Below, in pieces: positions 1 through 8,898 of a DNA stretch of 64,000 nucleotides. The stretch's first letter is position 1, and every line of letters starts with the position of its first letter. The notes beneath the pieces were generated by a model. It was not told the DNA's origin. It searched no databases and saw nothing but the letters and a program-made list of their open reading frames with translations. The stretch is from Arthrobacter roseus (lineage in GTDB: Bacteria; Actinomycetota; Actinomycetes; Actinomycetales; Micrococcaceae): NCBI RefSeq assembly GCF_016907875.1, contig NZ_JAFBCU010000001.1:1-64000 (forward strand), given 5' to 3'. The position numbers and the translations under genes were made by a program.

Positions 1-123
1 AAGATGACGGTATATCGTCTGGTGCAGTCGGGAGTGCTGCAGGGTATTCGGTTTGGCCGCTCCTACCGAGTGCCCAAGGCGGCCGTAGACCACTACCTCA
101 AGTCCATCAATCCCGACTACTGA
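1..123 (+). CDS. Excisionase-like helix-turn-helix protein, C-terminal part
   Basis: Only the last 40 codons are inside the window, reading in frame from base 1 to TGA. The residues TVYRLVQSGVLQGIRFGRSY and a following RVPKAAVDHYL segment have the pattern of the MerR-like HTH_17 excisionase fold: recognition helix, a short wing with G-R-S, then an alpha helix with a conserved A-V. Such proteins are DNA-binding accessory factors of integrases or small regulators. The partner gene would lie upstream of the window, so the role cannot be decided. Confidence 0.7.
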   Translation, partial: KMTVYRLVQSGVLQGIRFGRSYRVPKAAVDHYLKSINPDY

Positions 124-260
124 CCTGCCGACGTGACACGTAGGCGGCCCAACGGATTAGGCGGTACGCCACTGACGGAGTTCCGGACGTAAACTGTGTA
201 TGAGCCCACGGCCCGGAAGGACTTGCAGACAGCCTCCACGTGTGAAAGGGCACCACACTA

Positions 261-1988
261 GTGACTAACTCAATGGCCAGAGCCCAATCCGCTGCTCCCA
301 CTGTTCCCACATCGGCATGGAAAGCGCTCGTCGTCCTCCTGATCGGGATGTCCATCGCGCTTCTGGACACCACCATCGTCAACGTTGCCCTGCCGACCAT
401 CCGCACCTCCATCGACGCGAGTGAGGCCACGCTCTCCTGGATCATCTCCGGTTACGCCCTGGCTTTCGGACTCTCGCTGATTCCCGCCGGCCGTATCGGC
501 GACCGGGTGGGCCACAAGTGGGTTTTCTTCACTGGTATCGCCCTCTTCACAGTGGCGTCCTTCGCCTGCGGAGTGGCGCAGTCCGACATGGAGCTCGTCA
601 TTTTTCGCGTCATTCAGGGTCTCGCGGGCGGCATTTTTGTGCCCGCCGTGACCGCCTACATCCAGCTGCTCTTCCCTCCGCGGCAGCGAGGCAAGGCCTT
701 CGCGATCATGGGCAGCGTCATTGGTGTCTCGTCAGCGCTCGGCCCGATCATCGGCGGCCTCCTGATCCAAGCTTTCGGTGAAACCAACGGCTGGCGCTTC
801 GTCTTCTTTGTGAACCTGCCCATCGGCCTAGCTGCACTCGTTCTCGCGTTCTTCTGGCTTCCGAAGCGCGACCCGGACGCGCCGCGTCCTCCCGCCGGTC
901 TGGATTGGTTCGGCGTCTTCCTCGTATCCGCTGCCCTGGTCTGCTTGCTCGTCCCCCTCATCCAGGGCCAGGATGAGGGCTGGCCGCTCTGGACCTACCT
1001 CACAATCGCGGGCGGCGTCGTCCTGCTGGCACTGTTCGCTCTCTGGGAGGTCTTTTACACTCGCCGAGGCCGAAGCGCCCTTGTGCCGCCACCTCTGTTC
1101 AAGCACCCCCAGTTCACCGGCGGCGTGATCCTCGCCCTCGTCTATTTCGCCGCGTTCACGAGCATCTTCTTCACGATCGCGCTGCTGTGGCAAGCCGGTC
1201 TCGCCCACAGCGCTCTCGCATCAGGCGTGGTGACCATTCCGTTCGCTGTGGGCAGCATCGTCGGCTCGTCGCAGAGCAATCGACTATCTATGCGACTTGG
1301 TCGAAACGTTCTGGTGCTCGGAACCGCATGTGTAGCCATCGGCCTGATCTGGCTGTGGCTACTCTTCGAGAACGTCAAAGGCACCGACCTCACCAACTGG
1401 ACTCTGCTTGCGCCGCTCCTCATCGCCGGTGTTGGCAACGGATTGTTCATTGCACCGAATGCCCAATTCATTGTGGCGACCGTTGATCATCGGGATGCAG
1501 GATCTGGCTCTTCCGTCATCGCTGCCATCCAGCGTGTTGGTGCTGCCATCGGCATCGCCGTGATCGGTTCGGTCCTCTTCGGCACCCTGTCGATAAACAA
1601 ACAGCCAGGGCCGACGTCGAATACGGCCGCTGCCATTGCGGAAGTCAAGAGACAGGCCGCAGCGGAAGTTGCCGCTGGCTTCACCAACGCCTCCGCCCAC
1701 GCCATGCTCGTCAGTGCGATCTTCGCCGTGGCCGCCTTCGTCTTGGTGTTCGCGCTGCCGAAGCAGGTTAACCAGTACGGCGGTGGTGGTGCTCCGGACG
1801 ATGGCAGTGGCTCGGCCAGGACCGGGGCTGCCGGGACTGCTGCTACCGGCGCCTCCGCCGGGTCCCGCCAATCGGCCACGAGCCAACGCTTGCCGAAGCC
1901 AGCAGGCAAGCCGTGCCATCAGCACTTGCTGAAGAGAGGTGGGGCCGCGATGCGCGGACGACGCCTGCTACTTTGCGCCGGGCGCTAG
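261..1988 (+). CDS. MFS drug efflux transporter, DHA2 (14-TM) family
   Basis: Proton-driven multidrug exporter of the cytoplasmic membrane. TM1 carries the DHA2 signature LDTTIVNVALP (residues 35-45), the loop after TM2 has motif A GRIGDRVGHK (77-86), motif B RVIQGLAGG follows near 117, and an antiporter motif C-like glycine-rich helix lies near 150-165. The GTG start at 261 follows AAAGGG at about 10 bases; an ATG at 273 is an alternative. The last ~75 residues are low-complexity Gly/Ala/Ser sequence and run 4 bases into the convergent lipoprotein gene, which suggests the original stop was lost or the tail is non-conserved. The substrate cannot be read from sequence. Confidence 0.9.
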   Translation: MTNSMARAQSAAPTVPTSAWKALVVLLIGMSIALLDTTIVNVALPTIRTSIDASEATLSWIISGYALAFGLSLIPAGRIGDRVGHKWVFFTGIALFTVASFACGVAQSDMELVIFRVIQGLAGGIFVPAVTAYIQLLFPPRQRGKAFAIMGSVIGVSSALGPIIGGLLIQAFGETNGWRFVFFVNLPIGLAALVLAFFWLPKRDPDAPRPPAGLDWFGVFLVSAALVCLLVPLIQGQDEGWPLWTYLTIAGGVVLLALFALWEVFYTRRGRSALVPPPLFKHPQFTGGVILALVYFAAFTSIFFTIALLWQAGLAHSALASGVVTIPFAVGSIVGSSQSNRLSMRLGRNVLVLGTACVAIGLIWLWLLFENVKGTDLTNWTLLAPLLIAGVGNGLFIAPNAQFIVATVDHRDAGSGSSVIAAIQRVGAAIGIAVIGSVLFGTLSINKQPGPTSNTAAAIAEVKRQAAAEVAAGFTNASAHAMLVSAIFAVAAFVLVFALPKQVNQYGGGGAPDDGSGSARTGAAGTAATGASAGSRQSATSQRLPKPAGKPCHQHLLKRGGAAMRGRRLLLCAGR

Positions 1989-2482
1989 CGCGGGACCTTG
2001 ACCTCGAGAGTCGCACCGCCGAACCCGTTCTCGGTATCCCTGCCCTGGACAGTAATGACATCGACGCCCTCGGGGATCTCAAGATCGCTCTGGGTGCGTG
2101 TCACGGGCTGCTCATCGGCGTGGTCGTGGCCCAGCGTGTGCTCACCGAGCACATTCCCATCCGCATCCAGCACCCGCCAGCCGTCGGCGTACCGCTTAGG
2201 GCTGTCGTACTCCGAGCTGAGCGTCACCTCCAGCGACCAGCCTGCGTTGCTGTCGCCCTCAAGCACGGCGCCGAGGACGTCGGGGTGCTCAGCATCCTTC
2301 GTGTCCGGCTCGATGTCCGCAGACACACTGGCGTAGGCACCGGATGGCACCGCATCCTCGGACTCGGACTCGGACGAACCCGCACCACAGCCGCCCAGTA
2401 CCAAAGCCAACCCCAGAACAGGACCCACAGCTAACGCGGCTCGATACGGATTCTTCCGGCGGGCGTTCGCTGCGTGAGTCAT
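1985..2482 (-). CDS. Hypothetical secreted lipoprotein
   Basis: 165 residues with a lipoprotein signal peptide: basic start, hydrophobic core, lipobox ending LGGC with the lipidated Cys at residue 32, then a Ser/Glu linker. The mature part reads as a small beta-rich domain (WSLEVTLSSEYDSPKRYADG, GWRVLDADGNVLGEHTLGHD) like the generic extracellular domains of actinobacterial lipoproteins. The sequence LGHDHADEQPVTRTQSDLEI contains two His residues but no clear metal motif. It overlaps the convergent MFS gene by 4 bases. No function is recognised. Confidence 0.8.
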   Translation of the reverse strand: MTHAANARRKNPYRAALAVGPVLGLALVLGGCGAGSSESESEDAVPSGAYASVSADIEPDTKDAEHPDVLGAVLEGDSNAGWSLEVTLSSEYDSPKRYADGWRVLDADGNVLGEHTLGHDHADEQPVTRTQSDLEIPEGVDVITVQGRDTENGFGGATLEVKVPR

Positions 2483-2509
2483 GTCTTTATTGTGCCAGCT
2501 GATCGGTGA

Positions 2510-3286
2510 CTAGACCCGTAGCCGGGACCGTGCTGGCCACCGTTTGGGCACAGGGCGTGTTTGCGGTAAGCCGTCGATGGAAATGTCCAGTTCCTCTTGC
2601 AGGAAGGCGACTGCCCCGGCGATGTTGCGGTACGGGAAGAACGGTTCGGGGTAGGACCATGCAATGTCAGTGAGAGAAGATTTGCTGGTAACGCTCCAGT
2701 AGTCGGTGGCGAAGCCCTTGTAGGGACAGATACTCTTCGTGGTCGTCGGCGTGAGAAGGTCAAAGTCGATGTCTCGCCTCGGCAGGTAGTAGCGCGGTGG
2801 CAGCCCTGTTTCCCAAAGGAAGATCGCCTCTCGCGACTCGCCGATCACGACGTTGTCGTGGCGCACCGTCACTAATCGAGAGCTAGGCAGGGCATCAATA
2901 TGGACGAAGGGGTCGTGGGGATGCTCGAACACTTCCTGATTTTCTTCATACCAGTGGTCAAACTCACCGCGTTCCCACGTCACTCCCGTATAACCGGCAA
3001 GACCCTTTATCCGCCACGCCCCGTGGCGAATGATGTGGTTATCAACAACTACATCGAACCAGGACGTGACTTCGGTATTCGGGTGGTGGTAGTGCAAGTC
3101 GTCCGGAGGTCCGGTAGGTATCAGATGCTCTGAGCGGACATCTTCGTCCCGGAACACGTACCGCGGTACAGGGATTTCTTCTTCCCATACAAGGAGCTGA
3201 TCGCGGCTGTCGACCACAAGAGCGTCACCCACGATTCCGCGCACCCACCGCGTACTGGGCAGTGGTTCTCTCGGGTTCTGTTTCAT
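2510..3286 (-). CDS. DUF427 domain-containing protein (two DUF427 units)
   Basis: 258 residues from the chosen start. Two tandem DUF427 units are visible: an N-terminal one around GDALVVDSRDQLLVWEEEIP and a C-terminal one around HDNVVIGESREAIFLWETGL with the family's LPPRYYLPRRDI and CPYKGFATDYWSV segments. DUF427 proteins are small beta-barrel proteins of unproven biochemical function, common in actinobacteria. ATG at 3286 is preferred over longer readings because a perfect GGAGGT lies 7 bases upstream (3294-3299). The gene is divergent from the frameshifted membrane protein that follows. Confidence 0.85.
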   Translation of the reverse strand: MKQNPREPLPSTRWVRGIVGDALVVDSRDQLLVWEEEIPVPRYVFRDEDVRSEHLIPTGPPDDLHYHHPNTEVTSWFDVVVDNHIIRHGAWRIKGLAGYTGVTWERGEFDHWYEENQEVFEHPHDPFVHIDALPSSRLVTVRHDNVVIGESREAIFLWETGLPPRYYLPRRDIDFDLLTPTTTKSICPYKGFATDYWSVTSKSSLTDIAWSYPEPFFPYRNIAGAVAFLQEELDISIDGLPQTRPVPKRWPARSRLRV

Positions 3287-3354
3287 TGACATGACCTCCA
3301 CAGTAACGGTCATAATAGTTGCGGCTACTGCTCGGGGAGACAACAATTGGCAGT

Positions 3355-3830
3355 ATGTTTGCTCAAGAGAAGCCTTCCATCATTGGGTCGATTGTCCGGG
3401 GCATGGCTGCAGGTGTTGCTGGGACCGTGGTGATGACGGCGTTCCAGACGTTCGTTGAGATGCCCTTGACCCGGCGTGAGGCCAGTTACGGTCCCGCGGA
3501 TTTGGCCGAACGGATCCTGCCCATCCATCCGACGACCGATCGGGGCCGCAAACAGTTGAACTGGGTCACGCACTTTGCATTGGGAACCATGTGGGGTTCG
3601 GCCTATGGCCTCACAGCCCACACTGGCCTGCGTGGGGCGAAAGCAATCGCGGTCGTGTTTCCCACACCGTCTATTCGGGCGATGTCCTACTCACCACCGC
3701 TCTTGGACTGTATAAGCCCACCACCTGGACCGCCGAGGATTGGACCGTGGATCTGGTCAACAAATTCGTCCAGGCCGTATCGACCGGCGTGCTCTACGAC
3801 CACGTTTTCAAACCAACTCACGCACCCTAG
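3355..3830 (+). pseudogene. Frameshifted conserved actinobacterial membrane protein
   Basis: The first frame starts at ATG 3355 (MFAQEKPSIIGSIVRGMAAG) and has a glycine-rich membrane helix, a PADLAERI segment and a second helix ending LRGAKAIAVVF near 3660. The natural continuation, HTVYSGDVLLTTALGLYKP to VLYDHVFKPTHAP and a TAA at 3828-3830, lies in another frame. One missing base in the TTTCCCAC run near 3658-3665 would join the halves into a protein of about 158 residues. Either the gene is broken or the base call is wrong. Function unknown; the shape is a two- to four-helix inner-membrane protein. Confidence 0.7.
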
Positions 3831-3842
3831 ACCAGCTGCGGT

Positions 3843-4829
3843 TCAGAACGGTTCGGCCAGGGTCATCGCATAGCGTTTATCGGGATCCGTCCACTGCCCT
3901 GCGATGGTTAGCTGCGCCGCCGCCAGCTCAGCTTCAATCCGCTCCGGGCGGAACTTTGCGGACACCTCGGTCCTGAGGTCCTCACTCTGGTCAAAGTGGA
4001 TTTCAAGACCGGCGCCGGGCAGTTGCACGTACATGGCCCGCGTGGCGCGGAGCCTCATCTCGATCCACTCCTCAGCCTCGTTCCACACCGCGACATGCTC
4101 GAATGCCTCGACGTCGAAATCCGCCCCCAACTCGGCGTTGAGGACACGCAGCACATTCCGGTTGAAGTCGGCTGTCACACCGCTGGGGTCGTCGTAGGCG
4201 GGAATCAGTATCTCCGGCGGCTGCACCAAGCCCGTGCCCAGTAGCAATGATCCACCCGCCTGCCCCAACAGTTCCCGCACCTGGATCAGGAACTGTGCAC
4301 GGGCATCCGGCTCGAGGTTCCCGATCGTACCGCCCAGGAACGCCACCATCCTTCGTCCGTCCTTCGGAAGCAGCTGCAGCTGTGATTCGAAATCAGCGGC
4401 CACCGCCTGCAGGGTGAGATCGGAATAGTTCCGAGACAATTCGCTGTTGGCCCCCGTCAGCGCGCTGTCACTGACGTCCACGGCAACATAGCTCCGGAGA
4501 TCTCCGGCGTCCATCAATGCATCGAGCAGCAGGGGTGTTTTCCTCGATGAGCCGGAGCCAAGTTCAATGAGCGTCTCTGCCGGGCTTGTCCCCGCCATCT
4601 CCCGCGCATGGTCCTCGAGGATGCGCCGTTCGGCGCGTGTGGGGAAATATTCTGGCAGCTGGGTGATCTGCTCGAACAGTTCGCTGCCCCGCTGATCGTA
4701 GAACCACTTGGGTGGCAGCGTTTTTGCCGGTTTTCCCAGCCCTGCGCGCACGTCCTCGCGCAGGGTGCGCTCGAGGTAGTGCGGCGGTAGGTGATGGACT
4801 ATCTCAAGTGCTGTTTTTGAGGGGTTCAT
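3843..4829 (-). CDS. egtD: EgtD, L-histidine N-alpha-methyltransferase
   Basis: Cytoplasmic SAM-dependent enzyme that trimethylates L-histidine to hercynine, the first committed step of ergothioneine synthesis. 328 residues, the normal family length. Diagnostic stretches are KWFYDQRGSELFEQITQLPE near residue 40 (histidine-binding region), the SAM loop LIELGSGSSRKT and the YVAVDVS strand. It is the last gene of egtABCD and its ATG overlaps the egtC stop by 4 bases (ATGA), so the two are translationally coupled. The downstream neighbour is on the other strand, so egtE does not follow. Confidence 0.95.
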   Translation of the reverse strand: MNPSKTALEIVHHLPPHYLERTLREDVRAGLGKPAKTLPPKWFYDQRGSELFEQITQLPEYFPTRAERRILEDHAREMAGTSPAETLIELGSGSSRKTPLLLDALMDAGDLRSYVAVDVSDSALTGANSELSRNYSDLTLQAVAADFESQLQLLPKDGRRMVAFLGGTIGNLEPDARAQFLIQVRELLGQAGGSLLLGTGLVQPPEILIPAYDDPSGVTADFNRNVLRVLNAELGADFDVEAFEHVAVWNEAEEWIEMRLRATRAMYVQLPGAGLEIHFDQSEDLRTEVSAKFRPERIEAELAAAQLTIAGQWTDPDKRYAMTLAEPF

Positions 4830-5605
4830 CTGAGCGCGGGCTCCATCTCTACGTGGGATATCGGGCTTATATCGACGCCGTGCGAGGTGGCGACCAACAG
4901 GGACTGATCCGGGACCTCATGCCATCCGGCATCGTCGTCGGAGGGCTCACTGGCAACGACGGTGCCTCTGTTGTCTGAGCGCCAAAAAAGGGTATCGCCG
5001 GCCGCCGTGGCCGCGATGGTCGTTCCGTCGGTCAAAAGGAAGTTGTACCTGCCCGGGCTCGCGGCGGCGGCGTCGATCGCAACGCGTGCCAGCACGTCGG
5101 CGGCGGAGTGCTGGACACCGTAGTCAGGCGATTGGAGCCGCTCAAGGACGAGCGCCCACAGCAGGGCTGAATCCACCCGGGCCTCCAGGGCAAGAAGCCG
5201 GGCCGGAGGCAGCGTCGCCGCAAGTGTCTCCGCGGACCTGGGCCAGTTGTCGATCCGCCCGTTGTGGCTGAACATCCATTTCCCCGAGGTGTAGGGAGCA
5301 GCAGCAGCCTCGTCCGGCGTCGTACCGGGTGTCGCTGAACGGACGGCGGCAAGCACCGCTGTGCTGGTGGTGACCCGCGCCAGGTCAGCGAAGGACTGGT
5401 CCGTCCACATGGGCACAGCGCGCCGGTAGCGGGCCGGGACGGGATCTTCGGCGGCATACCAGCCGACGCCGAACCCGTCCGCGTTCATCGTACCGTTGCG
5501 TTGGCGCCGCGGTGCCCAGGACTGCCGGAGCAGGCCGTGCTCGGGCGCCGAAATCAGTGTGGCCAGCGGCGTCGGCGGGCCAAGGAACGCCAGATGACGA
5601 CACAC
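4826..5605 (-). CDS. egtC: EgtC, class II glutamine amidotransferase of ergothioneine synthesis
   Basis: Removes the gamma-glutamyl group from gamma-glutamyl-hercynylcysteine sulfoxide. The protein begins M-C-R-H-L-A-F, so Met removal exposes the N-terminal nucleophile Cys2 typical of Ntn glutamine amidotransferases; MNADGFGVGWY and the SHNGRIDNW segment complete the class II active site. 259 residues. The start is GTG at 5605, only 3 bases after the egtB stop at 5609, with GAGGGT as a close ribosome site. It overlaps egtD by 4 bases. Confidence 0.94.
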   Translation of the reverse strand: MCRHLAFLGPPTPLATLISAPEHGLLRQSWAPRRQRNGTMNADGFGVGWYAAEDPVPARYRRAVPMWTDQSFADLARVTTSTAVLAAVRSATPGTTPDEAAAAPYTSGKWMFSHNGRIDNWPRSAETLAATLPPARLLALEARVDSALLWALVLERLQSPDYGVQHSAADVLARVAIDAAAASPGRYNFLLTDGTTIAATAAGDTLFWRSDNRGTVVASEPSDDDAGWHEVPDQSLLVATSHGVDISPISHVEMEPALR

Positions 5606-5608
5606 CCT

Positions 5609-6964
5609 CTACATCCCGCCAGCTGGAGCGGCGTCCCGGGCGGTCCGGAAGCCGGTGAAGATCTGGCGCCGGATAGGGTAATCCCAGTTCCGGAACGTTC
5701 CTCGGCTCGCTGCTTTGTCGGCAGCCCAGGAACCACCGCGCAGCACCTTGTAACCTCCGCCGAAGAAGGCTTTGCTGTACTCGGCGTAGGGAAACACCTG
5801 GAACCCGGGATATGGACCGAAGTCGCTGGACGTCCATTCCCAGACATCGCCGATCAGTTGATGGACGCCCAGCGCGGACGCGCCCTCGGGGTAGGACCCG
5901 ACAGGGGAAGGCCGCAGCGCTGCTCCGCCCAGGTTCGCGTGCAGGGCCGTCGGGTCCTCGTCGCCCCACGGGTAGCGCCGGGACCGGCCGCTGACCGGGT
6001 CGTGGCGAGCAGCCTTCTCCCACTCTGCCTCGGTGGGCAGGCGCCTCCCCGCCCAGCGGGCATATGCCTCGGCCTCAAAGAAGGACACATGCTGTACGGG
6101 TTCATCCACGGGAACCGGCTCAAGAACGCCGAAACGGGTCCTCCACCACTGGTAACCGTCCCGCCTCCAGTACTTGGGTGCCCTTAGGTCATCATCGTTG
6201 CGGTGGCTCCAGCCCTCGGCGGTCCACCAAACCGGGTTCGAGTATCCGCCGTCGTTCACGAAATCAGTGAACGCACCGTTGCTAACCGGAACCGTGTCGA
6301 TCCAGTAGCCGGGAACGTGCACCTCATGGGCAGGCCGTTCGTTATCCAGTGCCCAGGGTTCCACGGAGGTGCCCATCGTGAAGGAGCCGGCTGGCACATG
6401 CACTTCCCGCGGAAGCCTGGTGACACCGCGGGCCAGCACGCCGGGATCCGGATTCACCGGGTGCAGCACGGGGTCGCCGACCCGAAGCTGATGGGTCGCG
6501 AGCATGGTCTCGGCGTGCTGTTGTTCATGCTGGATCATCATGCCGAAGGCAAACCCACCCTCCAGCAGCGGCGAACCCTCAAGGGGAACCCGTTCTAGGA
6601 TGCCCAGCGTCTTGGAACGCACATCGGCGAGGTAGCCCCGCGATTCCGACGGTGCCAGCAGCGGCAGCGAGGGGCGGCTGCTGCGCGAATGTTCAAAGGC
6701 GTCGTAGAGTTTGTCGATTTCCGGGCGGAGCGGCTCCATCCTACCGACGTCGCGGACCAGCCATAGTTCTTCCTGGCTGCCGACATGCGCAAGGTCCCAT
6801 ACCAGTGGCGACATCAGGGGTGAATGCTGTTTGAGCAGTTCCTCCTCGTCACACGCGGTGAGAGCATGGGTACGACGACGCGCGCACTCCAGGCCCTCCG
6901 CGATGGAGGCGCGAAGTTTCTCGGGGGCACCGCTGGTGTCCGGTGAGATTTGCGGATTCGTCAT
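5609..6964 (-). CDS. egtB: EgtB, iron-dependent hercynine sulfoxide synthase
   Basis: Non-haem iron enzyme joining gamma-glutamylcysteine (or cysteine) to hercynine with oxygen. The N-terminal DinB-like domain has H60 (DLAHVG) and the HX3HXE motif H146-E-Q-Q-H150-A-E152 as iron ligands. The C-terminal FGE/formylglycine-like domain follows (FTMGTSVEPWALDNERPAHE, RLPTEAEWEKAARH, GDVWEWTSSDFGPYPGF). ATG at 6964 is chosen because it overlaps the egtA TGA as ATGA; the 451-residue product matches family length. A longer in-frame reading upstream would overlap egtA without support. Confidence 0.95.
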   Translation of the reverse strand: MTNPQISPDTSGAPEKLRASIAEGLECARRRTHALTACDEEELLKQHSPLMSPLVWDLAHVGSQEELWLVRDVGRMEPLRPEIDKLYDAFEHSRSSRPSLPLLAPSESRGYLADVRSKTLGILERVPLEGSPLLEGGFAFGMMIQHEQQHAETMLATHQLRVGDPVLHPVNPDPGVLARGVTRLPREVHVPAGSFTMGTSVEPWALDNERPAHEVHVPGYWIDTVPVSNGAFTDFVNDGGYSNPVWWTAEGWSHRNDDDLRAPKYWRRDGYQWWRTRFGVLEPVPVDEPVQHVSFFEAEAYARWAGRRLPTEAEWEKAARHDPVSGRSRRYPWGDEDPTALHANLGGAALRPSPVGSYPEGASALGVHQLIGDVWEWTSSDFGPYPGFQVFPYAEYSKAFFGGGYKVLRGGSWAADKAASRGTFRNWDYPIRRQIFTGFRTARDAAPAGGM

Positions 6965-8244
6965 TGGCCTTTTTCCTTTCGCTGTGCGGAATCTGAGAAC
7001 CGACCCGTGCGGCGCCAATCGTCGATCCGCTGGTCTGCGGGAGAGCGCCCACGCGCTGCGTATTGCTCAACAAACGATTCCACCCGGAACCGTGTGGCCG
7101 CATCGGCGCCCAGCCGTTCCATCGCGCCCAGTGCTGCCTCAGCGCAAACCTGCCCCGCTGTAGCAAGGACAGGGTCGGCCAACCCATCCCGGGCCGCAGT
7201 AGTCATTGGGTCGGGCAGCGCAGTCACTGGTGAACAGGCTTCCGCAGCGCTGTCCGCTGCCCACTCATCATCCACCAATGCGGTCGTTATGGCTGCGACC
7301 GCTTCCCAGTCGGAGCCAGCCTGGGCATCGATCACCCGGATCTCAAGGAATCCCCGGGGGCGGATGAAGGGAAAGAGAGTGCTGAGATGGTAGTCGAGGT
7401 CCGCACCGGTGACTGGCCGGGGCCCCTGTCCGCGGAGCCATTCCCGCATGGTCAGTGCTCGCGGTGCTTCCCACGAACCCTGCGACGTTGGGATGCACAG
7501 TATCGACGCATCGAGGGCATAGTGGGCCCACGCGGCCGGAGGATCCTCGGAATCCGGAACGGGGGCTGTACGGGACGGGTCGGTTTTCAGCCACACGGCC
7601 TCGCGTGTGCTCTGCCAGCCGCTGGGCGCGCCGCTGCGGAAGGGGGAATTGCCAAAAAGTGCGACGAGCACCGGGGCGAGACGGTGGAGTCGCTGCCAGC
7701 GCTGCACGGCGCTGCCGGTGCCGTTTCCGGGCAGACCGGCGTCCAGACATACCTGCAGGGATGAAGTGGAGCACATCATGGTCCGTCCGGCGGGCCCAGA
7801 ACGATCAAAATGGGTTTCCATGGCTGCGTACCGGGGATGATCCAGCGTCCGCACAGGCGGACGGACTGGATCCAGGGCGACGCTACTGAAGGAAAGACCC
7901 GTGTCCCCGAAAGCATCATCAATGCCGGCGAGGTCTCTTCTTGTAGCTTGGATGACTGCGGGAAGGTCAGCACCGCACGCCGAGCTCAGTTCAAGCTGCC
8001 CACCCGGCTCATAGGTAATGACACCACCACCGGGAAGATCTATTTCCGCCTCCGCAACAACAGACCGGACTTCAGCTACCGGCACCGGCCGCCGCGGGTT
8101 GAACGCATCGTGCACAATCCGTTCGATTTCCACGCCCACGGCCCCCGGAGGACCGGTCTTGAAACACACCGACGCGACATAGACTTCCGCTTCGGACTCT
8201 GAGAGCGGCCTTGAATCCCGATCCAACCCTGACGTCAACGCCAT
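6961..8244 (-). CDS. egtA: EgtA, glutamate-cysteine ligase of ergothioneine synthesis
   Basis: ATP-dependent ligase making gamma-glutamylcysteine, the sulfur donor for EgtB. 427 residues; the GCS2-type fold is supported by GAVGVEIERIVHDAFNP at the N-terminus, MMCSTSSLQVCLDAGLPG in the middle and FPFIRPRGFLEIRVIDAQ. First gene of the egtABCD operon, overlapping egtB by 4 bases. A 249-base gap separates it from the DUF1508 gene on the same strand, and the operon promoter is probably there. No specific operator could be picked out. Confidence 0.92.
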   Translation of the reverse strand: MALTSGLDRDSRPLSESEAEVYVASVCFKTGPPGAVGVEIERIVHDAFNPRRPVPVAEVRSVVAEAEIDLPGGGVITYEPGGQLELSSACGADLPAVIQATRRDLAGIDDAFGDTGLSFSSVALDPVRPPVRTLDHPRYAAMETHFDRSGPAGRTMMCSTSSLQVCLDAGLPGNGTGSAVQRWQRLHRLAPVLVALFGNSPFRSGAPSGWQSTREAVWLKTDPSRTAPVPDSEDPPAAWAHYALDASILCIPTSQGSWEAPRALTMREWLRGQGPRPVTGADLDYHLSTLFPFIRPRGFLEIRVIDAQAGSDWEAVAAITTALVDDEWAADSAAEACSPVTALPDPMTTAARDGLADPVLATAGQVCAEAALGAMERLGADAATRFRVESFVEQYAARGRSPADQRIDDWRRTGRFSDSAQRKEKGQ

Positions 8245-8493
8245 AAACCATCCCTTGATCGCGATGCAATCACATCAACAGCTAAACAGTCCTTAAACCA
8301 GCAACGAAGCCCGTGTAGTTCTTATTCCTATCCGTCGGCAACAACACGTTCTTTCCAGTGCGGTTGGTCATTTCTTTGAGGGCAACTGTACCGATTGTTC
8401 CCGGCGCCTCCCCAGCCCGCGTTCACTCATGGAAATCCAAGGCCACCGTTTTTACCGTCGACCTACGGAATCGTCCTTCTCTCGCCGTTCGCG
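8245..8493. other. Intergenic region upstream of egtA
   Basis: No gene, RNA or clear repeat is visible. It follows the stop of the small DUF1508 gene and should carry the egtA promoter on the minus strand; no convincing -35/-10 pair could be fixed. The plus-strand reading 8395-8595 runs antisense through the DUF1508 gene and is not credible. Confidence 0.5.
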
Positions 8494-8670
8494 TCAACTG
8501 ACGTCAGCGATGAGCGCCGTCGACGCGCAGTCCCGGATTCCCTTGATTCCTACAATGGTTGCTTCCTTTTCACTGTAAGTTTCACTCGTCACTAGGGTCG
8601 CTCCGTCGTCTCCGGTCAATCGGAACCTGAACTGCTCCTCGTCCCGGTAGATCTCAAACCGTCCTGCCAT
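8494..8670 (-). CDS. Small DUF1508 (YegP-like) protein
   Basis: Short gene of 58 codons that automated calling can miss. It begins ATG GCA GGA at 8670 and ends TGA at 8494-8496. The product starts MAGRFEIYRDEEQFRFRLTG, continues with DDGATLVTSETYSEKEATIV and ends GIKGIRDCASTALIADVS. This is one complete DUF1508 unit: F-E-I-Y-x-D start, a beta hairpin with R-F-R-L, then S-E-x-Y and G-I-x-x-I-R. AAAGAGG lies 6 bases before the ATG. DUF1508 proteins are single or tandem alpha-beta domains of unknown function, often stress-linked. Confidence 0.85.
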   Translation of the reverse strand: MAGRFEIYRDEEQFRFRLTGDDGATLVTSETYSEKEATIVGIKGIRDCASTALIADVS

Positions 8671-8898
8671 ATCGAGCCTCTTTCACCTTTTATACCTGGA
8701 TATCAACGCTCGTGGATACGACCCCCGAACCTGGCCGCTCACCCTTCCCTGTGAGTAGCGGATGGCGGAAGCTCTACCCGCGGTGGTGCTGTCATTGCAG
8801 CCCGTAACGCCACTGACGTATCGGCGGTCCTGGTACCTGACGGCACCGACACCCGATGGAACACTTCGAGGCCAGGTCCGCGCTGTACGCCGCAAACT
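8671..8898. other. Intergenic region without recognised feature
   Basis: It lies between the TetR gene and the DUF1508 gene, both on the minus strand. Open frames here are short and have no recognisable domain. It should include the DUF1508 promoter. Nothing else is supported. Confidence 0.4.

Noticed and set aside
5385-6187. Open frames on both strands across the egtB/egtC junction
   Set aside because: They are high-GC shadows of egtB and egtC, which have intact motifs and coupled starts.
8395-8595. Plus-strand 66-codon frame
   Set aside because: It runs antisense through the DUF1508 gene and shows no domain or ribosome site.
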